NCBI GenBank assembly: GCA_964453115.1
Contig: CAYVRT010000006.1
Coordinates: 1 to 64,000, forward strand
DNA length: 64,000 bases
Direction: 5' to 3'
Origin: JAIWNK01 sp964453115
GTDB taxonomy: Bacteria > Chloroflexota > Anaerolineae > Anaerolineales > Anaerolineaceae
Part shown: in pieces, positions 58,802 to 64,000 of the stretch
Position numbering within the stretch: position 1 is the first letter of the stretch
Layout of the letters: each line of letters begins with the position of its first letter
The notes under the pieces: generated by a model
The model's database searches: none
What the model saw: only the letters and a program-made list of their open reading frames with translations
What the model was told of the DNA's origin: nothing
Made by a program: the position numbers and the translations under genes

Positions 58802-61800
58802 TCAAACAACTTTTTCAAGCGCCAGTGACAGGGTTTCCCCATCAAACCGATCCTCAATCTGAATTCGACCATGCGGCAGAGCCTCTTCCAACAATTGCTC
58901 CGCCAGTGTCTCACTCTGGATGTATTCGCGGAAGGCACACACGGCCCCAGCCAACCCCGAAGAAGCCTGATAGAAGACACGGATGCGATCCGCAATTTCC
59001 AAATTGGCCTGCTTGCGCAAATCCTGCACCCGGCGGACAAACTCGCGCGCCAGCCCTTCCTGCACCAGTTCCGGTGTCAGTTCGGTCACCAGCGCCGCCA
59101 CATAGGCACCTTCCGCCGCCACCGCAAAGCCCTCGCGCGCCAAAACCCGCACTTCCACTTCCTCGGGCAAAATTTCCAGCGTCTCGCCATTCACCAGCAC
59201 AGGCAGCGCCTGACCCGATAGCAAGCGCAAAGCCGACTCCTCAACTGGCAGTGCCAGCAATGCCTGCCGAATGGCCGGGAAACGATTGCCATACTTCTGC
59301 CCCAACTGTTTCGGCAACGGATTGAGGCTATACGAAACCGCCTCGCCCGCAGCATTCAATGCCCGCACCTGCTTGACATTCAATTCATCGGCTAACAAGT
59401 CGCCAAAGCGCGCCAACCCATCCAGTTCTTCCCGGCTGCTAACTGCAAAAGCCGCCTCGGATAAGGGCTGCCGCACCTTACGATTGGCCTTGTTGCGCGC
59501 CGCATGGCCAAGCGAGGCCAGACGCATCACCAATGCCATCTCTGCATTCAGCCGGTCATCCACCAATCCAGCATCATATACCGGCCAACGATCTAAATGC
59601 ACCGAAAGCGGGGCGCTCTCATCCACGCTACGCACTAGGTTTTGATACAACTCATCTGCCAGAAAAGGCATCGTTGGCGCCAAAAGTCGCGCCAGCGTCA
59701 CCAACGCCTCATGCAGCGTTGCATAAGCGGCTTGCTTATCCGCATCGGCATCGCTCTTCCAGAAGCGGCGGCGCGAACGCCGCAGCCACCAGTTCGAAAG
59801 CTGATCCACAAATTGCGCCACCGGACGGGTTGCCCCCAGCACGTCATAGGTCTCCATTGCTTGCGTCACATCGCGCACCAGCGCATGCAGGCTCGAACGC
59901 AGCCAGCGGTCCAGCGGGCTATATTCCGGCACAACGCCCTCACCCGGTTTCCAGTGATCCAAATTGGCATAGGTCACAAAGAATGAATAGGTGTTCCAGA
60001 GCGTCAGGGTAAAGGAACGCACCACCTCCCCGACCAGTTCCATTGAAAAGCGCCGTTCCTGTCCCGGCGGCGACGCTGTATATAAATACCAGCGCATTGC
60101 ATCGGCGCCATATTCATGCAACACGTCCCATGGATTGACGATATTGCCGCGATGCTTCGACATCTTCTTGCCCTCGCCATCCAGAATCAAGCCCAGGCAA
60201 ATGACGTTCTTGTAGCTGACGCTATCAAACAGCAGCGTGCTGATGGCGTGCAGGGTATAGAACCAGCCGCGCGTCTGATCCACCGCCTCGCAGATAAAAT
60301 CCGCCGGAAATTGTTTCGAGAATTCTTCCAAATTCTCAAATGGGTAATGCCACTGCGAAACCGGCATTGAACCAGAATCAAACCACACATCAATTAGTTC
60401 TGGCACGCGCTGCATTCCCGCCCCACACTCTGAGCAAGCCCAGGTCACCTGATCCACATGCGGGCGGTGCAAATCCAACATGCTCAAATCGCGGCCTGTC
60501 TTTTCAGAAAGTTCAGACACCGAGCCAATGCACTCCTGCTGATGGCAATTGGGACATTCCCAAACCGGAAGCGGTGTGCCCCAATACCGTTCACGTCCCA
60601 GCGCCCAGTCCACATTGTTCTCCAGCCAATTGCCAAACCGGCCATGCTGAATATACCCCGGATACCAGTTGATTTCTTCATTCAATTGCACCAGGCGCTG
60701 CTTGAAGGCGCTTGTACGGATATACCAGGTCGGGCGAGCATAGTAGAGCAGCGGCGTATCGCAGCGCCAACAGAATGGATAGGTGTGCGTATACCGTCCA
60801 GCGCTGAACAACAACCCTCGGTTCTGCAAATCCTGCATAATGTACGGGTCAGCATCCTTAACAAACTGCCCGGCCCACGGACGCACATCGGAGATGAAGG
60901 TTCCATCTGCCGCCACCGTCATTAAAACCGGCAAATCGTTTTCCAGCGCCACACTCATATCATCAGCGCCAAAGGCCGGTGCAATATGCACCATGCCTGT
61001 ACCATCTTCGGTCGTCACAAAGTCAGCCAGCACCACGTAGTGCGCAGCTTTATCGGGCGGGACAAAGGTAAACAATGGCAAATAGCGTTTGCCTTTCAAC
61101 TGCCGCCCCGGATACCGATCCAGCACGCGCACTGGCTGTTCGCCAAACACCTTTTCAAGCAGCGGCTCAGCCAAAATCAAGCGTTCGGCTCCCCCCTCTG
61201 CCAGCGGATGCTCAACCGTGACATACATCACCTCCGGATGCACCGCTACAGCCACATTGGCCGGCAAGGTCCAGGGCGTCGTTGTCCACACCAGCAGCGA
61301 GGTTCCCGAATCATCCACCAGCGGCATCCGCACAAACACCGAGGGGTCGCTTGCTTCACTGTATCCCTGCGCCACTTCATGGTCCGAAAGCGGCGTGCCG
61401 CAACGTGGGCAATAAGGCACCACCTTAAAACCCTGATACAGCAGCCCCTTCTGCCAAAAGTTCTTCAAAATCCACCAGATTGACTCAATGTAGGGGTTGG
61501 TGTAGGTGATATAGGCCGTCTCCAAATCTACCCAATAGCCAATCCGTTCGGTCAAGCGCTCCCACTCTTGAATGTAGGAAAAAGCAGATTCGCGGCAAAG
61601 TGCGTTGAAAGCCGCAATGCCATATTCCTCAATTTGCTGCTTGTTGGTGAAGCCCAGTTTCTTCTCAACCTCAATTTCAACCGGCAGGCCATGCGTATCC
61701 CACCCACCGCGCCGGCTGACATGATATCCATTCATTGCCTTATAGCGCGGAAAAATATCCTTAAAGGCCCGCGCCAAGACATGATGCACCCCCGGGCGAC

Positions 61801-61954
61801 CATTGGCTGTTGGCGGTCCTTCAAAGAAGACATACTCCGGCCCACCTTGGCGGGTGTACATTTGTTTGTGGAAGATATCGTGCGCCTTCCAAAAACGCAG
61901 TACAGCCTCCTCCATGGTTGTCACATTCAACTTGGGAGAAACCGGTCGAAACAT
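58802..61954 (-). CDS. ileS: Isoleucyl-tRNA synthetase, eukaryote-like IleRS2 type
   Basis: 1050 residues from ATG 61954 (AGGAGGTAGA ahead). Class I motifs: the HIGH variant in GPPTANGRPGVHHVLARAF and KMSKH in GEGKKMSKHRGNIVNPW. An editing insertion (CP1) with CPRCG and a second Cys pair in CPNCHQQ lies between them. The HHVL form and the ~1050-residue length without a C-terminal zinc finger are typical of type 2 IleRS, the group with members resistant to mupirocin. It charges tRNA-Ile with isoleucine. Expression is controlled by the T-box leader upstream. Confidence 0.92.
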   Translation of the reverse strand: MFRPVSPKLNVTTMEEAVLRFWKAHDIFHKQMYTRQGGPEYVFFEGPPTANGRPGVHHVLARAFKDIFPRYKAMNGYHVSRRGGWDTHGLPVEIEVEKKLGFTNKQQIEEYGIAAFNALCRESAFSYIQEWERLTERIGYWVDLETAYITYTNPYIESIWWILKNFWQKGLLYQGFKVVPYCPRCGTPLSDHEVAQGYSEASDPSVFVRMPLVDDSGTSLLVWTTTPWTLPANVAVAVHPEVMYVTVEHPLAEGGAERLILAEPLLEKVFGEQPVRVLDRYPGRQLKGKRYLPLFTFVPPDKAAHYVVLADFVTTEDGTGMVHIAPAFGADDMSVALENDLPVLMTVAADGTFISDVRPWAGQFVKDADPYIMQDLQNRGLLFSAGRYTHTYPFCWRCDTPLLYYARPTWYIRTSAFKQRLVQLNEEINWYPGYIQHGRFGNWLENNVDWALGRERYWGTPLPVWECPNCHQQECIGSVSELSEKTGRDLSMLDLHRPHVDQVTWACSECGAGMQRVPELIDVWFDSGSMPVSQWHYPFENLEEFSKQFPADFICEAVDQTRGWFYTLHAISTLLFDSVSYKNVICLGLILDGEGKKMSKHRGNIVNPWDVLHEYGADAMRWYLYTASPPGQERRFSMELVGEVVRSFTLTLWNTYSFFVTYANLDHWKPGEGVVPEYSPLDRWLRSSLHALVRDVTQAMETYDVLGATRPVAQFVDQLSNWWLRRSRRRFWKSDADADKQAAYATLHEALVTLARLLAPTMPFLADELYQNLVRSVDESAPLSVHLDRWPVYDAGLVDDRLNAEMALVMRLASLGHAARNKANRKVRQPLSEAAFAVSSREELDGLARFGDLLADELNVKQVRALNAAGEAVSYSLNPLPKQLGQKYGNRFPAIRQALLALPVEESALRLLSGQALPVLVNGETLEILPEEVEVRVLAREGFAVAAEGAYVAALVTELTPELVQEGLAREFVRRVQDLRKQANLEIADRIRVFYQASSGLAGAVCAFREYIQSETLAEQLLEEALPHGRIQIEDRFDGETLSLALEKVV

Positions 61955-61980
61955 TCTACCTCCTGAACAAAAAAAGGAAT

Positions 61981-62296
61981 AAAAAAACACCCGTCCCAAC
62001 AGGGACGAGTGGGCTGCTCGCGGTACCACCCTGTTTCCTTTCATCATGCCTCACCCAACATCTTTCAAAAGGATTGCATGTGAAAGGCACTCTTTCAGGT
62101 ACATCGTTTCAGAGATACCCGCGCCCTTGCTAACGGCGGACGAGGCCGGCGCCCCTACTGACAGCCTTACGACTGTGTTCAGTTTGCAGCTCCGGAATGA
62201 TTTTCGATTTTCCATGCTGCCCCGGCTCACACCATCCCCGGGTTCGCTGACAGCTTCTTGAAAACCTACTCGTTTCCATCAACGCTTTTTAAAATC
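61981..62296 (-). promoter_or_regulatory. T-box riboswitch (Ile), transcription-terminating
   Basis: On minus the T-box core AGGGTGGTACCGCG (62032-62019) is followed by the terminator CACTCGTCCC-TGTT-GGGACGGGTG (62011-61988) and seven T. Stem I: GGAA pairs with TTCC at the base; above it AGTA faces GAA (S-turn), and GGTTTTC pairs with GAAAATC. The codon after GAAA is ATC at 62201-62199, matching Ile as expected for ileS. Uncharged tRNA-Ile should pair with the specifier and the core and let transcription continue. Confidence 0.92.
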
Positions 62297-62303
62297 TGGT
62301 TGT

Positions 62304-62332
62304 ATTATGCCACAATTCTGCACAAAATGCAA
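62304..62332 (-). promoter_or_regulatory. sigma70-type promoter of the T-box/ileS transcript
   Basis: TTGCAT (62332-62327), 17 bp and CATAAT (62309-62304) on minus; start near 62297, just before stem I. A TATAAT box at 62365-62370 on plus serves the divergent ATP-cone/uridine kinase gene. Confidence 0.6.
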
Positions 62333-62388
62333 TTCTTTCTCCCCCCGGAATAAATAAAATTTTGTATAATCAATCCTGGAGGTGTCCA

Positions 62389-63708
62389 ATGAGCCCAATT
62401 GAACAAGTTATCAAACGCAGCGGTGCAGTTGTGCCGTTCAACCCAGAACGCATCACCAATGCCATTTACCGGGCTGCCATTGCTGTTGGCGGGCGCGACC
62501 GCAGCACTGCCGAAGCGCTTACCGCCGATGTCATTTGCCTGCTCGAAGAAAACAGCCCTGCCCACCACATTCCCACAATTGAAGAAATTCAGGATGCCGT
62601 AGAGAAAGTACTGATTGAGCGCGGCCATGCCAAAGTTGCCAAAGCCTACATCCTCTACCGTGATGAGCGCGCCCGCCTGGCTGCCCGTCCATCCGAAAAC
62701 ATCCCCTGGGCCAAAATCTGGCATGTTCTCGATTGGTCCATCACCCACAACCTGCATACCACCGAGGCACTCAACGCCCGACTGGCAAATGGCGATCTTC
62801 CCGAAATTATACGTCTCAGCGAGGCAGCCTATAACGAAGATATTGAAAACGCAGTTGAAATGATCGCCCTGCGCCGTGAACAGGTGCGTGTCATCATCAT
62901 CACCGGCCCCTCTTCCTCGGGCAAAACCACCAGCACGATCAAAATTGGTCAACGATTGCAGCACCTCGGTTTGCGCCTGGTCACCCTGAATGTGGATAAT
63001 TACTACTTCGACCTGGCCCTACAACCACGCGATGAATTTGGCGATTATGATTTCGAAACCCCACAAGCGCTTGACCTGGCCTTGCTCAACCACCATCTGG
63101 AACGCCTGATTGCCGGAGAACAAGTCCGCATCCCCTTCTATGATTTCAAGCAGGGCAAACGCTTTGATGAGCGAACCCCGCTGCAAATTGGCCCAAACGA
63201 ATTGATTTTGATTGATAGCCTGCATGGCCTCTACCCGGATATGACCGGCAGCATTCCCGATTCACAAAAATTCAAAGTCTATCTTGAACCATTGCTGCAA
63301 ATGAAAACCCCATCCGGCGATTATATCCGCTGGACCGATATCCGTCTGATGCGGCGCATGTTACGCGATGCCGTCCATCGTGCCTATGACCCACGCCAGA
63401 CTCTGGAACACTGGCACTATGTGCGCACCAGCGAAAAGCGCAACATTCTGCCCTACATCGGCCAGGCAAACTATATTGTCAACAGCGCCATGCCCTACGA
63501 ACTGTGCATCTACCGCGCTCGCCTGTTCGAACAGTTCCAGCAATGGCGTGCGGATTATCGCGGCGACCCGCTACGTCAGGACGCGCAGGAACGCGCCGAG
63601 CGCGTTGCTGGCGTGTTGCAATCTTTTACCCCAATTGCCGATGATAGCCCTGTGCCTGCCGACTCCGTTCTGCGCGAGTTTATCGGCGGCAGCATTTATC
63701 ACGGTTAG
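62389..63708 (+). CDS. ATP-cone domain fused to uridine kinase-like (PRK/UPRT-kinase) domain
   Basis: 439 residues from ATG 62389 (GGAGG ahead). Residues ~3-95 are an ATP-cone: VIKRSGAVVPFNPERITNAI and VEKVLIERGHAKVAKAYILY, the allosteric nucleotide-sensing module of class I/III ribonucleotide reductase and NrdR. Residues ~170-400 are a uridine/phosphoribulokinase-type P-loop kinase: IITGPSSSGKTT (Walker A), VDNYYFD, FYDFKQGKRFDER and LILIDSLHGLYPDM. The best reading is a nucleoside or sugar-phosphate kinase under nucleotide control. Its stop overlaps that of the convergent phosphorylase gene by 4 bp. Confidence 0.82.
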   Translation: MSPIEQVIKRSGAVVPFNPERITNAIYRAAIAVGGRDRSTAEALTADVICLLEENSPAHHIPTIEEIQDAVEKVLIERGHAKVAKAYILYRDERARLAARPSENIPWAKIWHVLDWSITHNLHTTEALNARLANGDLPEIIRLSEAAYNEDIENAVEMIALRREQVRVIIITGPSSSGKTTSTIKIGQRLQHLGLRLVTLNVDNYYFDLALQPRDEFGDYDFETPQALDLALLNHHLERLIAGEQVRIPFYDFKQGKRFDERTPLQIGPNELILIDSLHGLYPDMTGSIPDSQKFKVYLEPLLQMKTPSGDYIRWTDIRLMRRMLRDAVHRAYDPRQTLEHWHYVRTSEKRNILPYIGQANYIVNSAMPYELCIYRARLFEQFQQWRADYRGDPLRQDAQERAERVAGVLQSFTPIADDSPVPADSVLREFIGGSIYHG

Positions 63709-64000
63709 GCAATTACCTCATAAAAAAGCGGTAACGGCGAGCAAGGCTGTTCGCTCCAATGGTGAGCAGCCAACAAACGCTGCCTGGCGTTCGACAGTGC
63801 CTCGCGGTTGTTGACATGCAGAGTAAAGAGCGGCTGACCAACCTCCAGTCGGTCACCAACCTTGCCATGCACCACCACCCCCACTGCCGGATCAACCGGG
63901 TCTTCTTTACGCGCCCGCCCAGCCCCCAACGTCACTGCCGTCTCACCAATCTCGCGGGCATCCACCGCCTGCAAATAGCCGCTGCGCGGGGCCGGCACAA
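63705..64000 (-). CDS. Pyrimidine-nucleoside phosphorylase, C-terminal part (5' end outside window)
   Basis: The last ~98 residues of a thymidine/pyrimidine-nucleoside phosphorylase. The small C-terminal domain is recognised by LGAGRARKEDPVDPAVGVVV, HGKVGDRLEVGQPLFTLHVN and the final helix. The catalytic part lies beyond 64000. The enzyme splits thymidine or uridine with phosphate. It is convergent with, and overlaps, the ATP-cone/uridine-kinase gene, so two nucleoside-salvage functions meet here. Confidence 0.85.
   Translation of the reverse strand, partial: VPAPRSGYLQAVDAREIGETAVTLGAGRARKEDPVDPAVGVVVHGKVGDRLEVGQPLFTLHVNNREALSNARQRLLAAHHWSEQPCSPLPLFYEVIA

Noticed and set aside
1..64000. Prophage, transposon, toxin-antitoxin, CRISPR-Cas, secondary-metabolite cluster
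   Set aside because: No integrase, transposase, phage structural, cas or synthase genes were found in any frame examined.

Overview
The window looks like chromosomal DNA of a free-living, probably anaerobic or facultative member of the Chloroflexota (Anaerolineae-like). This is inferred from gene content, not proven. The cues are a moderately GC-rich, densely packed genome; several lipoproteins and anchored proteins with Pro/Thr-rich linkers and NBR1-like or other Ig-like folds; a large cyclase-ATPase-TPR protein; an eukaryote-like IleRS behind a T-box; and Lgt/LspA without LPS genes. No prophage, insertion sequence, CRISPR array or obvious island was found. Codon usage looks even throughout.

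Layout. 0-7.2 kb: a tRNA-Thr fragment, a GT4 glycosyltransferase, then a minus-strand run of mobA, an NBR1-Ig lipoprotein, a degenerate sugar-isomerase-like SIS protein and a three-gene ABC exporter. 7.3-11.9 kb: a NAD-linked formate dehydrogenase operon (fused NuoE/NuoF-like diaphorase, HoxU-like ferredoxin subunit, Cys-type molybdopterin catalytic subunit). mobA lies divergently next to it and would supply the cofactor. 12-19 kb: FHA protein, zinc peptidase, AI-2E-family permease, a small operon with a Ser/Asp/Trp-repeat lipoprotein, a probable 6S RNA, a pair of V4R-domain proteins, thpR and tRNA-Gln. 19.4-25 kb: a six-gene operon with an ABC-2 drug/lipid-type exporter, a TPR protein, a membrane protein and an acetyltransferase. 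25-35 kb: ferredoxin, beta-propeller lipoprotein, a RIO-type kinase behind a leader with its own terminator, tex, a 1478-residue dual-cyclase/AAA/TPR regulator and an HD protein.

35.4-38.7 kb is a metal-homeostasis cluster: a yybP-ykoY manganese riboswitch with terminator in front of mntP, a TerC-type exporter, an FmdB-like zinc ribbon protein and a Fur-family regulator. 38.7-44.8 kb holds purB, glnA, an SH3 protein, a Ca2+/H+ exchanger, a TIGR01777 epimerase and an HNH nuclease. 44.8-62 kb is almost entirely minus strand: an ABC/SpoIIM-fusion exporter with a palindromic operator, lgt, a CDP-alcohol phosphatidyltransferase, ftsK, an S1 protein, a 7TM-GAF sensor, purine nucleoside phosphorylase, ltaE, rluD, lspA, and ileS behind a T-box with an ATC (Ile) specifier. 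The right edge holds an ATP-cone/uridine-kinase fusion and the C-terminal end of a pyrimidine-nucleoside phosphorylase.

The most informative parts are regulatory: four RNA control elements (6S RNA, Mn riboswitch, Ile T-box, and an unassigned attenuator-like leader before the RIO kinase), many sigma70-type promoters, and three genes whose -10 box sits exactly 7 nt before the ATG, suggesting leaderless mRNAs.
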